Positions 13,634 to 26,589 of a stretch of DNA of 64,000 bases are shown one piece after another. Under the pieces are notes generated by a model. That model ran no database searches. It had not been told where the DNA came from and worked only from the letters and a program-made list of their open reading frames with translations. The stretch spans positions 186,001 through 250,000 of the forward strand of contig JAFEKR010000047.1 of the NCBI GenBank assembly GCA_019022495.1. Direction: 5' to 3'. The position numbers and the translations under genes are program-made. How positions within the stretch are numbered: position 1 is the stretch's first letter; the number at the start of each line of letters is the position of its first letter. Source of the stretch: Epichloe hybrida (Eukaryota; Ascomycota; Sordariomycetes; Hypocreales; Clavicipitaceae).

Positions 13634-14381
13634 GGCAAGGGGTGCTTGCGGATGAGAAAGCTGACGGAGACGGAGGGAGGCCTGCTGCCTTGGGCGTGCC
13701 TTCTCTCCTCGTATTCCTGACGGGAAACTTTAGAGAAGAAGAACATCAAGAAGCTGCCATGACTTCAAGTTAAAAGTGCCTAGATCAAGTAAGTTAAGTG
13801 CATGAGTAAGGCGTGCCGAGTTGGGCTCGAAATGTCGTGCCTTTGAAGCTGGTCGGAGTACTCTTTCTTTCCAAGGTGTTTTCGGTTCCGCAGCCCACTT
13901 TGGTCGCAATATCGAATCTGTTTTCTTTTTCTTTTCCTTTTTCTTTTTCTTTGCAAGTATCCAAGCTCGATAGTCCAAGTTCCAGCCTCACCAGCGACCG
14001 AGAGTAATTGCACAGCTTAAATTCCGTAAACTCGATCGATGACAATGATTCATCCAAATCCAACCATAAAGCCGCCGAGGGGACCGGGCCCCCACGTCAC
14101 CGAAAAAAAGCAGGCGGTGACAACCCCAAGCGCCCCCATCTGCCACTCCAACGCACAACACCAACCCTTAGGTCCCAGCGCTGCCCCTTCTGACATCATG
14201 ACGATACGAGCCAGAGCCCCGACCAACGTGCTTCGTGCTCGCTCACAAATCATACCAGACGCCCTTGAAAATATTTCCCCTCCTCTACGGGTTGCATACC
14301 AGTTATGTATTCATAGCCCCTGCCGATCAAGAAGCCGCTGATCCATAAATCCTGCATCTCCCCAGAACCAGAACCACCACC
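13634..14381. promoter_or_regulatory. Divergent promoter region, RBR ligase / dolichyldiphosphatase
   Basis: Shared 748-bp upstream region of two divergently transcribed genes. It has a pyrimidine-rich tract (TTTTC repeats) at about 13919-13952. No clear TATA box was found and no other gene is seen. Confidence 0.5.
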
Positions 14382-15171
14382 ATGACTGACGACACCGCTC
14401 CTCTTGCGTCTCTTTCCGTCACACACGTTTACTACGTATGTGCTGCCGATTTTTTTTTTTTTTTTTTCAAAACCCCCATATTCTTCTCTCCCAAGTCAAA
14501 CATACTAACTTCCCCACGCCCAGGACCCCGACGATCCCATCTCCCTCCTCTGCGCATACCTAGCCCTCCTTCCCCAAGCCCTGTGCATCGTCTACGCCAC
14601 GCTCATCCTCTCGACGCGTGAAGTCGAGGTCCTCTTCATGTTCGCCGGCCAAATGGGCTGTGAGGCACTCAATTTCCTCCTCAAGCGCCTCATCAAAGAG
14701 GAGCGACCGCGCAGGATCCACGGCAAGGGCTACGGCATGCCCAGCTCGCATGCGCAGTTCGTTGCCTTCTGGAGCGTGTACCTCGCCCTTTTTCTCCTTG
14801 TTCGTCACAAGCCGAGCGCGGACAGACATACATATGGACATGGGCATGGCCGGCCGTGGTCTTTGCTGGAGAGAACGGCTATCAGCGTTGCGGCGGGCGG
14901 CGTGGCTGCCGTCACGGCTTGGAGCAGGATATACTTGGGTTACCATACGCCGAGGCAGGTCATTGTGGGCAGCGCGGTGGGCGTCCTGCTTGCCTTGCTT
15001 TTCTTTTGGGTCACGAGCGTGGTGAGGCGTACGGGCTTATTGGCGCGGGGCCTGGAGCTGCCGCTGGCGAGGGCGCTGCGGGTGCGAGACTTGATGGTCT
15101 GTGAGGACATGTGCCAGGCTGGGTGGGAGAAGTGGGAATTGGCGAGGGTCGGAAAGGTAAAGATGGGCTGA
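14382..15171 (+). CDS. CAX4: Dolichyldiphosphatase (Cax4/DOLPP1-like PAP2 phosphatase)
   Basis: Predicted 233-residue ER membrane phosphatase that removes a phosphate from dolichyl diphosphate on the luminal side, recycling the lipid carrier of N-glycosylation. Exons are 14382-14435 and 14524-15171, with an 88-bp intron whose poly-T run precedes a CCCAG acceptor. All three PAP2 motifs are visible: KRLIKEERP (motif 1), PSSHAQF (motif 2) and SRIYLGYHTPRQV (motif 3, with Gln in place of the Asp of other PAP2 enzymes, as is usual in the DOLPP1 group). Four or five hydrophobic segments surround them. Length fits the family (about 230-240). The start is the only ATG in frame with the spliced N-terminus, in a CACCATGA context. 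Confidence 0.93.
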
Positions 15172-15846
15172 GAAAGAAAAGTGGTACAAAATACGGGTAA
15201 GAAGGGTCGTTGAAGCGCTGGTCATCCGGGGAAGAGGACAAGTGTTTATTTGCCGGGTTTGCATCGTGTGTGTATATTCTCGATGCGCAGCACATCTAGA
15301 GGGAGCGAGGGCATTCAAGCGGCGTCACATCTATATAATACTGACGAGGAATCAAATTCATGTCGTCATTATTGTATTCGTCCATGACCCAGAGCACAGC
15401 CTGTCGGCATCGTCACACTTGATGTCTTAATCGCACCCTGCTTCCTATGAATAGCGGCAATCGCCTGTGGAACATTTTCCCTTTCCCAAACCCCCCCAAA
15501 ACCAGAGAAGAAAAGGACTGAAGGGAAAGGAAAAAGCGTCACGCCATTTCAATCATACATCATAGGTAGTGGAATACATTTCCAGCAAATCCGCAGAACA
15601 AGTATCAAGTGAACGAGAAGAGGAAGAAAGACAGAGAAATAAGTACCCAGCCATCCACCTCATAGCGAGTATTCCTTCTATTTGCAGACCTGCGCCCTTT
15701 GAGAAAAAAACCCCATTATACAGCGATCATTTGGCTGGGGGAAATCAGAAATCGCCGTCCGTTCTGGCACATGAAAAAGGTATCATTATTATCTCTTGTT
15801 TTATTTTGTTTTGTTTTGTATTGTTCGTTGTCAGTCCCAACTTCTT
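15172..15846. other. Convergent intergenic region
   Basis: Region between two convergent genes, presumably both 3' untranslated regions. No coding potential or structured element was recognised. Confidence 0.5.
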
Positions 15847-17932
15847 TCATATCCATTCCGCTTCATTGACTGGAGATTGGCTCTCTGGCGTCCAGTTCTG
15901 TCGTCCGGGCGGATTAGCTCCTGGGCTGGGTGATTTTCCCGTGCTCTTGCCCACTGCTTTTTGCGCACTGTAAACCGTCGGACTGAGCCGTAGCTCTTCC
16001 TGAGGAGCCTCGCCGTCCTTTTCATTCGATACCTTTGTGAAATCGATTGGTACCGGTGGAAGTTGCTTATCTTTGCTTTCTTCGGCATCTGTATCCGAAA
16101 TGATCAGAGAGTTCGCCATGGGCGGCACGGGAACGGCAGACTCGGGACTGTTGCGACGTCCCGATACTGCAGTAGGGGCCATCTGATAAAAGGACCGTAC
16201 AGGGGGCATGTTGTCAATGTTGGAGACGCGCAGACCGATCGGTACGGTGGCCGATGAGGAGCCAAATGATGAGTCGCGATTGCGCCCTTCCCCCGAAAAC
16301 CATATGGTCGGAGGAGCGAGTATCTCGTCGACGAATGGGTCTGTGAGGCCCACGTCATTGCCCGAGGGGGCATAAGCTGCGGCGGGAAGCATGTTTGTGG
16401 ATTTGAGGTCTGTCGCAGTGTCGCGGGGGAAGAGATTGTATGAGTTCTTCCGGGCATCTTGTTGCTGAGAGGCGAGTGTGGTGGCGCTCGACGTTGTTGC
16501 GACCCCAATTGCAAAGGGCTGTGTGGCAGCGACAACATTTTGTTTCCCATCTTTATTATTTGTATCGGAGGCGGCTGCTGCATTCTCAACTCCGGTCGGG
16601 GAATAGTAGTCGGTGGCTCGACGTTTTGGGAATCTTGCAGGCACCGGCACAGGTTGTTCCATTTGTTTGGTGAAAACGAAGCTTTGTAGCTTCCTCGTCC
16701 TAGGATGTCTCACGGAGCGTCGAGAATCGAACTCGTGATAGCCTTTGGGGCCGATTTTGCCGAGCCTACTTGAGCGCAAAAGTACGTATAGGATGCCGGT
16801 ATATATTCCACTAAGGTTCACTGTTACCGCGGCTGCCATCGACAACTGCGACTGCAACGTGCTGACTTTGGAGCCATCGTCGGCAGAGACGGAGAAAAAG
16901 AATGGGGCAGTTATTGACTGGGATGAGAGATTAGTTGGCTGTCTGCACACGTCAGATCGCTAGTTTTGTTTGTGTCAACTCACCATCGAGATACCACCCA
17001 AGACCATAAACCACGCCATCCATGATGCTGTGATCCTTTGTTGCTCGCCAATTCCAGACACCTGGTACAGTCGATAGAAAACAATGCCGCTACCCACCAG
17101 AAGAGTAGAGGCAATTGCCACAATGATACCAAAACAGCCAAGAGCCCAACGTCTCAGAAAGAAGACAAGGGAAGCGAAACAGAAGTTGGGCGGAAGCACA
17201 AATCGAGTCAGAACGTAAGTTCCTATTGATCCGAGCAGAGGGATTGCTAGACACGCCTGTAAGCTCCATTTATTTCGGGCAGAAAACGTATTGTTTGGGC
17301 GGAGAGCCTGGATTGTCGCCTCTACGCCGAATGTGAACTGCATGTACGGCACCATCAAAAAGGCTGATATCGATTGTTAGTAACAAGACATTATGTTTCG
17401 AAGAACAAAGAACAAGATTCACATACAAGGAAGGAGCGTTTGTGAGAGGGGTGCGCAGCCCAGGATCAAAGAAGACTGCAGCCCAAAAGACTGAACGACG
17501 GCAAAGGTGATGCTCTGGCCAATTATCGATAAAGACAGCATGAAAGGAAAGATCTCAGCGGAGCCGACCAATTTCCAGAACGACGTTCTATACCATCAGG
17601 GTTAGAGAATATATTCTTGTCTTTTGAGTGAGAGAATCGGGGAGATTTTCGACGTACTTGAACCTAAAATCGGGATCATTCCTCCTCGAGTTCTTGTAAC
17701 AGTCCCAGTATATCCCGGCAGCTGTTGCCGCTGCTGTCAAAGCATTAAAACTCGCCAAAATGACAAATGACGTACGAATCGACTTGGAAGCCTGAAATCG
17801 CAAATTATTTATAAATGCCGAGGAACTGTTTGACCGATGGTCAAACCCGTCAGGCGAGCCAGACAGCTGTGGCAGCCTTGGGTGCAGTTCACCCGGCGAC
17901 GACTCGAGCCACCATGAGCCAGCGCCGTCCAT
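15847..17932 (-). CDS. Uncharacterised seven-transmembrane protein with long cytosolic tail
   Basis: Predicted 628 residues from four exons: 17658-17932, 17427-17587, 16984-17363 and 15847-16917. Introns are 70, 63 and 66 bp; the last has a textbook CTAAT branch site before its CAG. I do not recognise the family. Hydrophobic segments lie at about residues 53-75, 103-125, 129-158, 178-200, 222-242, 256-280 and 298-318, giving seven helices, so a GPCR-like or transporter-like topology is possible. Residues from about 320 on form a Ser/Thr/Pro-rich tail of some 300 residues with scattered acidic patches, likely cytosolic and phosphorylated. The short N-terminus has an NSSS sequon. No CFEM domain, opsin lysine motif or known GPCR signature was seen. 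The exon joins all fall inside hydrophobic or conserved-looking stretches and keep frame, so the structure is well supported even though the function is not. Confidence 0.75.
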
Positions 17933-20037
17933 TGTTCAAATCTCTCGGGGTTTCTTTTCCTTCCTCCTCCAATTTTCCTTCTTCGGCGGCTCTAAAAATC
18001 AAGGGAAAATGATGAGAGCGTTTCGGTGGGTGGTAGATGATGGTGGAGAGGAATAGAAAAAGGCGTAATGCCTTGGCTGAGTAGCCGGGACCTATTCACC
18101 ACCGGCAGGACAGAGAACATCTAACACGACGGAGGAATCGATGCAACTCGGGAACAAAAAAATCTTATCGCGACGTTGAAGTGAAAACAGAGTAGAGCGA
18201 AGGGTCCGAACAAGAATTTCCCCCAAAAGACGGATTATAAAACGGAGGGGAAGTGGACGAGGCAGACGTTTAATGTCTGGGGCAAGGCAAAAAAACGACG
18301 TCAGCAAAGATCGTGTTCGCAATGGTGAAGCAACAAAAACAATTTGAACCGAGCTCAGTAGCCGTCCAGACAGTCGTAAATACGGTTTGAAGTGGATAAA
18401 GGCAAGTGACGGGTAAGAAGAGGATATGGGGATAAACCCCGGGCTCGAGGCCGAAGAATAAAGCACCAAGTATGAACTCCCACGATTCAGAAAAGTTACA
18501 GAAAGTCACAAACACACAAGATGAACGCGGGGGAGGATCCAAGTACTATACATAGATGGCGAGCTCGAGAACCTTGGGAGCTTGGACGTTGATTGACAAC
18601 ATGATGGCAAGGGACCACAGCTCCGGGACGGCGCTAAGCCGAGTCAATGCCAAAGGAGAGGTCGATGTCAGTTTTGTCGGAAGTCTTCAGCCGGGGAACT
18701 AGGAGGCTTTCTTTCCGTGGACGCATGGCGTAGACGTGGCGGCGACGGCATGAGATCCAAGTTCGGTTGATGGGCAAACTTGGATGCCCTGTCCGCGACG
18801 GCTATCTTGGTAACGAAAGGTCAGGGGCCTCATCCAGGGTGATGTTCCAGGATGGGGAAAGTTGTCGCATGATCTGCCCGCTCAGGGGAACGCTATGCCC
18901 GCTTGCGGGTGCGGACCCACGACGCTATCCCGTCTTTTAATGCCCTTGACACCAACAAGATCCATCAAAATGCAAGAGTTCGCGATGGATTAACTGCCAA
19001 AAAAAAGTGGTCAGTGCATGCAAAAACGATCTTGTTGAATGGTCGTACAAATCGTGTTTGTCGGCCAAGAGATGTGAAGGCCACGACAGACCCATCCAGC
19101 CTTGATTGAATGTGAGTGTCGTCCGTCTTCAAGCCGTGGCTTCGAAGGCAGGTCAACGGTAAGAGTCAGTTCGATGAAACCCGCGATACTTTTTCTGGGC
19201 TTGCATCTGACGCCAGAGCTGTCCGGAAGTCAGAAATCACTGTGCGTGGCTGTTTGGGACCAAAGATGTTGAAGCAATCTTGGAACACGTCCAAGTTTCG
19301 AAGACAGGTAGGTTGGTATGGCCATGGGCACTAAGCCGTAACAGAAATGGTCGCTGCCCTGATCGAGCCTTCGCTTTGGCCCATATAATAGACGACTTGA
19401 AACGAGCCTTGCACGTATTGGGTCGTGGTGTTGAAATGGTGATTGTGTATCAAATTATTGCCTTCCTTCTTTCCAGAATATTGCCACGATGGCCATGCCA
19501 AAAAGTCCATCGCGGCCATGATTGGCCCATCTTCTGCCCAGTAGGGATGTGTCACATTGCACGGACAAGATGACCAAAATGTAGCCGAAGCAACGTATCC
19601 GAAAACAGTGTATCGTATGTTAATAAGGATTGCTCGTCGCCGGTTCTTCAATTCATGCTCTTCGTTCTATATTGCAAGTTATAAGTGCCTGCGTAAAATC
19701 GCGTCATTTGCATCAGCGTATCGGGGCACCCCTCACCTGTAATGGTCTCTTCCCCCCAGACAAAGTAAATCACTTGAATAACGAGGCACAGAAGGTGTGA
19801 AGGTAAGGAGGCTTAGAAGGGTTTGGGCTTGACCTGATAAATCTCTTTGGAAACGGTAAAGGCTACAATTTCGTACGCTAACCCCACTTCCCTTCTATTA
19901 CATACATACATATGTAGGCGCGTGACCTTGTGAGATTAAGCGAGCGCGCTATGTACCTTTAATTCTAATAATAAAGAGATTGCAGTGATCAGCCAATCCC
20001 GTTTATATGTAGAGATCGCCAGGTCCCGGATGAACCT

Positions 20038-20296
20038 TTACCTGGCAGGCTTCGACTGCATGTCGGCCATGCTGAAGTCCAAGCTAGCGTTACTGCCCTC
20101 GACTCTCGCAAACTCGCATCGCCGCTGTTCTTCCAGGCCAAACCCTGCGTTACAATGAGTTCTGACGGCGATGAACTGGTATGAGGCGGTCTTGATCATT
20201 CTCGGAAAACTCTTTTGCGATGATCAATATCCCTTTCACATGGTCAATGAGGCGCTGAAAACTTCTTTCATTAACTCTCGGTCCGCCGTCCATCAT
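20038..20296 (-). pseudogene. Possible small broken gene (two overlapping ORFs)
   Basis: Two short minus-strand ORFs overlap here. The first (20150-20296) starts ATGATGGACGGCGG and encodes 48 residues with a helix-like stretch RLIDHVKGILIIAKEFSE. The second (20038-20199, 53 residues) starts MIKTASYQF and ends with SLDFSMADMQSKPAR. Both have non-random-looking composition and together could be one protein with a frameshift, or two exons with an unrecognised splice. No family is recognised and chance cannot be excluded. Confidence 0.2.
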
Positions 20297-21715
20297 AAAA
20301 ACCCGGCATCATCAATCAATCGCGACTTTTGACGCTGGTTCGTTTGAGACTGCACTGCCTCCAAGCGTTGAGATGAATAAGAAGAACTGGCGGCTTATGG
20401 TTGCTCCATTTTGTAGTGTCTTGATCTGATCGCAATCCTGTGCGTTAGCACAATCGCTTTTGATAGACGTCCATCAATCTGCAAAAGTCTTGCGAAGTAA
20501 TCCGTAGCTCCATGAGAATGTACAATATGAACCATCGTTGGTTAGTCAACCATGATATGTTGCCCCCCCCCCCTTCAAATCCCGTGCATGATGATATCGT
20601 CGCCAATCGTGCCGAGGTCCAATGCACAATCATTCATGCCGTCGTTGTCCTCGTAGACCAGCAGTATTGGCAGCCAATGGAACGCGTGTTCGGTGCATTT
20701 TTCTCAGGCACGGGAAGCCCACGACAACCGGCAGCCCCATCGTCATGGACAGGCCAGCCCTCACTCTCAACCGGATCACCACCGTAATAAATGAACAAAG
20801 GCCAATCACCATCTTCACTTGGAGTCCCGGAGTCAAACGTCCGCGCAGGCAAAACCGCATCTCGATGCAACATCAGCAAGCTACTGCAACCAATGGAACA
20901 ACTTCAGCAAGGTGTTGTTCCACAAGGAAAGCTCGCGGCTGCGGGCAGCTGCTGCCCCTCCCACCCTGCCAATGCGTCATTATGTACATATGTATGCATG
21001 CCAGAAAGCAGGCAGCTTCCCCGCCCCCCACCAACTCTATTACTAATATCCGACGTTGCGGCGTCATTCCTCTGTAAAGTGCTGGCTATCGATAACAACG
21101 CAGCCAAGGGCGAAAAATAAACGCTTCATCATCAAGACAGATGACGCCGTCTTGTTGGGCACGAGGCACATTTCAACCTATCATGGCGTGAGGGACTGAC
21201 ATAGAAAAGTGGCATGTATGCCAACGCGCGTCAAGCCAACAGGAGAATCGACGTCATTTTTGAAGCTTAAGTCACTCCCTCCCGGATTGAACGAGACGAG
21301 ACCCCCCCCCTTCTCAAGCAAACCGGAATTATTTCTTTGCCCATTCCATAATTAATGAGAAAAGGTCTCCTTCTGGCCCGGGGATTGCCGACCCGTGCCT
21401 TTCGTCAAAATTAGACAGATGCAGACCATGTCGTATCCACATGTACCAGTTTTTTTGCCCTTGGACAAATCCAATCACCGGAGCTTATACCCTGCCACCA
21501 CTTTCCTCCGGGAGGGGGGTGTGAAAGCTCAGGAATTGTTGAACGCTGCCGGCTTTGTCCATGACGCAATCCATCTTGAATCCGATCATGCGGATGTGTC
21601 TCAACGTGTAAAGAGATCGGGAAAGACCCCCTCATTGATGAGGCTGAGTTGGCTCCAAGCTTGGTTGGTATGTACCTGCTCCTTCGATTGTCACAGGCGG
21701 GCCAACAAAATTTCT

Positions 21716-21723
21716 TATATAAA
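21716..21723 (+). promoter_or_regulatory. TATA box of grg1
   Basis: TATATAAA about 150 bp upstream of the grg1 start codon, followed by a CA/CT-rich leader typical of strongly expressed fungal genes. G/C-rich CreA/STRE-like sites (GCCCGGGG near 21376, GGAGGGGG near 21511) lie upstream; regulatory use is inferred. Confidence 0.55.
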
Positions 21724-21868
21724 CCATCTGGGAGCTGCTTTGCTTACTACCTTTTCTCTTTCCATCATCATCACCGCTTCGAATCCCATTACACTCATAT
21801 TCCGACCAATAACAACCACTCAAAAATACACAACCCAACTTCTTTAACAAGACCACCACAACATCACA

Positions 21869-22149
21869 ATGGAGTCTCTCAAGCAGGGTGTCAACTACGT
21901 CTCTGAGACCGTCCAGCAGGCCACCAGCGGTGCTTCCAAGGAGGCCAATAAGGAGGTTGCCAAGGACTCTAACGCTTCCATCGGCACTCGGTACGTTGTC
22001 ATGTCCTCACTTTTCTTGCAACTTCTTTCTTTCTGAGTCTTTGCTAATTGAACGTATCTAGTGCCTCGGCTGCCAAGGATGCTCTCAGTGACAAGGCTAG
22101 CGAGAGCAAGCACGATGCCAAGTCCGAGGCCCACAAGCAGCAGATCTAA
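21869..22149 (+). CDS. grg1: Glucose-repressible / clock-controlled stress protein (Grg1/Ccg-1 family)
   Basis: A 69-residue hydrophilic protein from two exons, 21869-21990 and 22062-22149, with a 71-bp intron (GTACGT donor, CTAAT branch). It starts MESLKQGVNYVSETV and carries the family core KEANKEVAKDSNASIGTR, then DKASESKHDAKSEAHKQQI to the stop. The intron falls inside the GTR motif. These proteins resemble small LEA/CsbD-like stress proteins; in Neurospora the gene is among the most abundant transcripts in starvation and is repressed by glucose and clock-controlled. The TATA box and CA-rich leader agree with high expression. Molecular role is unknown. Each exon is too short to be noticed by a simple ORF length cut-off. 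Confidence 0.93.
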
Positions 22150-22382
22150 GTCGCTCGCCATCGGTGGAGGGAAACTGGGTGATGGAAGTAGACATGGTTG
22201 TATGGAGGAAAAAGACACTCGCAACGCACAATACCCCTAGATAATCTGCAAATCAAGAGATGTTGCTTAACTTTGGTCGCCCGTGAGAAGTAAGAAATAT
22301 TCGTCATGAAAGGTAAAAATCGTGACTCTTGTCAAGACAATGTTACATGCATTTCGCGACGTTGAAAGGTTTGTCACATTTC

Positions 22383-23221
<839 letters not shown>

Positions 23222-23833
23222 TAGAGGGAATCGGGAGGTCTGGTTTGGTGGGATTGAGTCTGGTTCTTGAGACGAGACAATTGGCACAAGTTGGGAGAAG
23301 GATAATAACTTGAAGCTGTAGTGGGGGTGAGAAGGCGATGAATGAAAATGCATGAAAATGCATGTCAGCGCCCCCCCCCCTCTCCTTTTTTTTTCGGCCG
23401 AGCCGGGAGGTCAAGTTACTTGGTAGTAGCAACGATGGATCTGATTGCCTATGCTGATGCGGATTACTGATGCATCATACAAGGGGTTAACATGCTAGAA
23501 CACGCTTTCGCATTAAGATTATTCTTGCTGTAGTTCATTTAGCTCCCCATTGATGATGTGTCAATTGCCTCCTGTTGAGACATCTACCAAGAATTATAAC
23601 TATCCAATACCGTGTATTTTGGTAATGCCGGCGAACTTGTTTGGCAGATGCGTGTTTTCGCACATATTCGTCAACTGGATTGCGAAGCAGTAGAGAAAAT
23701 TCACCCAATCTATGCAAAAACTCCTAATATCCCAAAAATAATGTTATATACATCCACAATACGCCAGTAGATGGCCACGTCCCCTAGGCCTACGCCAATG
23801 ACAGCAAAAGCGTGTCGAAACTCATGACCGCTC
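23222..23833. other. Intergenic region
   Basis: Region between two genes on the minus strand. It has a poly-C/poly-T patch near 23371-23393 and no recognisable gene. Confidence 0.5.
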
Positions 23834-25793
23834 TCACCACTCTTTGAAATCTTTTTGTTTCTGCCTTGTATTCCACCCCAGCTTGCCACTGATGCTGTTG
23901 ACCCAATCCTCACTGCGCCGGCCCTCTGTCTGCACAGTTGCAAAGGGGAATCGGCTCGCGCTAATGGTCACATAATCTCCGGGCTTGAGCTCCACGCGCT
24001 CGCGGCCGTCGAAACTCGCCCATGATGCTGTCCGAGCGGCATATGGTACTCCGACGCGGAGGACAATCGTGTCCGGGAGGATAATGGGGCGAAACGAGAG
24101 CGTGTGCGCACAAATTGATGTTACGAGCATGACGGGATTCTCGGGATGACACAGTGAACCTCCTGCTGCGAGGTTGTAAGCTGTTGATCCGGTGGGAGTC
24201 GATACGCAGATACCGTCGGCGAGGACAGAGGTGAAGTGTTCGTCGTCTCCGAAAATCTCGGTATACGACATGGCTACAAGAAGTCATTCATGCAGTCAGT
24301 CGGATTTTCAGCCTTGCTAGTCCAGGAATTTGATGCGAAATGGTCTTGTCTGGTCGTGTACTCACTAGGATTTGGACCGCGATCCACTACCACTTCGTTC
24401 AATATCTCAAAGGTCCCATCTGGCCGGTGCGTGTGTTCGTCTTCCCTCTCTTCCCCGATCAATTCTTCTACCAAATCCCTGCGTCGATGACGCTCGTCAT
24501 CATCCTCCCCAGACTCCTTCTCGTCATCAGAGCATTTTCGCTTGATACTTCGCATGACGGTACTCTCGAACCGAAGGCGCAAACTGACGGTGACACCCTT
24601 GCTAAAGGTGGAAGCCAGGATGCGCCTGTGATCCTCGAAATCAAATTTTGTCAAGAAGCCTAAGCTACCCAGCGCAAAACTCAGGACGGGAGGGACAATG
24701 CGCTGGAACAGCCAGCTTGCGTAAAGGACAGTCCCGTCTCCTCCCAGTGTGATGACAAAGTCGAACATGTGTGGTCGAGACTTGCACATGAGTTCATCCC
24801 AGTGTTGAAGGCGTCGTGCAATGCCCTCTTTGGCAGCGGCCAAGTCAACATGACCGCTGGCGGCGTAGGCCTGGGACACCTCGTCTATGATGCCCGCCAC
24901 ATCAAATTTCTTGTTCGTCTTGAGCTTGTCTTGTACGTAGACGACGTACTGGACATGACGCTCCTTATCCAAGAGCCACTTTGTCAGTTCTCTGGTCTTT
25001 GGTATCAGGTCTTGATCGTAGATCTTGGTAAGAAGGAAGATGGTCTTGACGCGGAATCGAATCTTCATGCTGCTCAGCCTTCGACTAAGCTCGCGGACGC
25101 CCCAGGCCATGTCGCTCAGCTGCTTCTTGGTGAGCATGCGACTGTGAACATCATCGTACGTTGTCGGATCCATTTGCGACGACGTGCTCTTGGTCATCTC
25201 GTGCGCCCACGCTTCCTGGTCGGCTTGTCCAACTTGATGGCCATCGAGACTTGTGTGGTCGATGTCAACGCGCGAGAGCTGTCGCGGGTTGTGCTTGGGC
25301 TCGACCAGCTTGTCCTGGCCCTTGTTCGCGAGACTCGGGACGTTCTCGTCGTGCTCGTCCGGGCTGGCGTAGATGGGGTGCGCATAGTATCGCTTGCTTC
25401 CTGGGTCGCTTGGAGCTGCGTTCGCCCACCGCTGGTTGTCAAGGAACTGGTGAACTAGGCACTGATCGCGCCGGGAGATGGCACGATGGCTGTGAGGCAG
25501 AACAGAGTCTGACGTCACGAGGGAGCTCTTTCGGCGGTACGGATTGGAGGGATCAAAGGTCACCTTTGAAAGAAGACAATGGCCTCGTCATCAGCGCTGC
25601 ACATCTCGTGGGTGCTTCGGGGGCAAGAGAATCGAGAGACGGTCATGCCTACCTCGAGTGATTTTGCGTCCTCGTGACTGTCCTCGTGACTGTCCTCGTC
25701 ACTGTCCTCGTCAGGCCCATCTTCGGTCTTGCCTGCTGTATCAGCAAAGGCAGCGGTGACCTTGGCGTCCTCGTCGCCATCCCGGTCTTTCAT
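23834..25793 (-). CDS. NAD(H) kinase (Utr1/Pos5-like)
   Basis: Predicted 592-residue ATP-NAD kinase, which makes NADP(H) from NAD(H). Exons are 25653-25793, 24366-25563 and 23834-24273, with introns of 89 and 92 bp. The catalytic GGDGT motif is at residues 321-325, an NEVVVDRG segment follows, and the diglycine-type PTGSTAY motif is at 473-479. The C-terminal RFPFATVQTEGRRSEDW stretch is typical of cytosolic fungal kinases. The first 47 residues are very acidic and come from a 12-bp DNA repeat (HEDS/DEDS). An acidic insert of about 50 residues (CSDDEKESGEDDDERH) interrupts the kinase fold between motifs, as in Utr1-type enzymes. No mitochondrial presequence is visible, so cytosolic location is likely. 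The ATG at 25793 is the only start giving the repeat-bearing N-terminus; a shorter product would begin in exon 2. Confidence 0.92.
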
Positions 25794-26589
25794 GGCGAAA
25801 GATGCTCGAGAGCTGGAATGAAGTTTCTGCCAGCACTTTGAAACGCTGTGTCACCGCGGGGAAGGGCGGTTCGGTCGTGACGTGTTGTACTCACTTTGAG
25901 GCCTTGACTTAAAGTTATGATGCAGCTCCGGCAGATCCCACCTTGGACACCTTGGACTAACCAAAAGTATTTCTTTCAAGGCCGTAAGGTTAGAGGCTGT
26001 ACTAACAGGAATCTCACAATACATGCCACTGTGTCCATTGATCAGTCCCACTATGGAGCACTGGAGCACTGGAGTACTTATTTTTATTCCGTCTTCAGAC
26101 ATTTACTCACCGGATTGAAAAGCAGGCAGGCCGTGGCTCTTTGGCATTCGCAGATGATTGCCATGGCGAATCCATAAGTGGGTGGATACCGATGCCCTCC
26201 CTACGGATCCGTACATACATACAGAGATTTCTGCTTGCTATTATTATTTTTCCCACTTGGCACGGCCACTCTCACATGGCTGACCAAGCCATCGATCGAG
26301 AGGCAGCAAAAGCGAGCACGCCTCTCATGTGCTGCATGGCCCTGTGAATGGTGCCCAGATCGAGGTGCCCAGATCGAGAATGGTGTTGCCAAGCTGATAA
26401 AACATGGCGCAAATCTTGTTTCCGGAGACGAGCCTGCACTGCCCTAATACCCTAATCCATGGGGACCAAAGGGATTGTTTGTTTCTTGGATCAAGATGTG
26501 CCCGAATGCAGCTTCGCGGTCCGACATGTTGGAACGGCTGAAAAGTGTTTTGAGGTCATCGTCGGCGAATTCCTCATAGCAAAGCACTC
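25794..26589. other. Intergenic region between NAD kinase and P450 remnant
   Basis: No gene is seen. It contains one TACGGATCCGTA palindrome at 26202-26213. Confidence 0.45.

Larger units (their letters stand above)
17933..21868. other. Long intergenic region (about 3.9 kb)
   Basis: No confident gene. The first few hundred bases are probably the 5' region of the seven-TM gene. Short ORFs at 18092-18469, 19331-19651 and 20622-21077 look random and several begin at non-ATG codons. A weak coding trace at 20038-20296 is listed separately. The last 500 bp form the grg1 promoter. Confidence 0.5.

Noticed and set aside
16700..16745. tRNA T-arm-like sequence (GAGTTCGATTCTC on the minus strand)
   Set aside because: It lies inside the coding tail exon of the seven-TM gene and has no acceptor or anticodon stem around it.
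16939..16983. Alternative 45-bp third intron in the seven-TM gene
   Set aside because: In frame but shorter than the local minimum; the acceptor at 16918 has a CTAAT branch and pyrimidine tract and gives a better hydrophobic join.
21395..21847. 150-residue plus-strand ORF upstream of grg1
   Set aside because: It covers the TATA box and leader of grg1 and has no recognisable domain; most likely promoter DNA.
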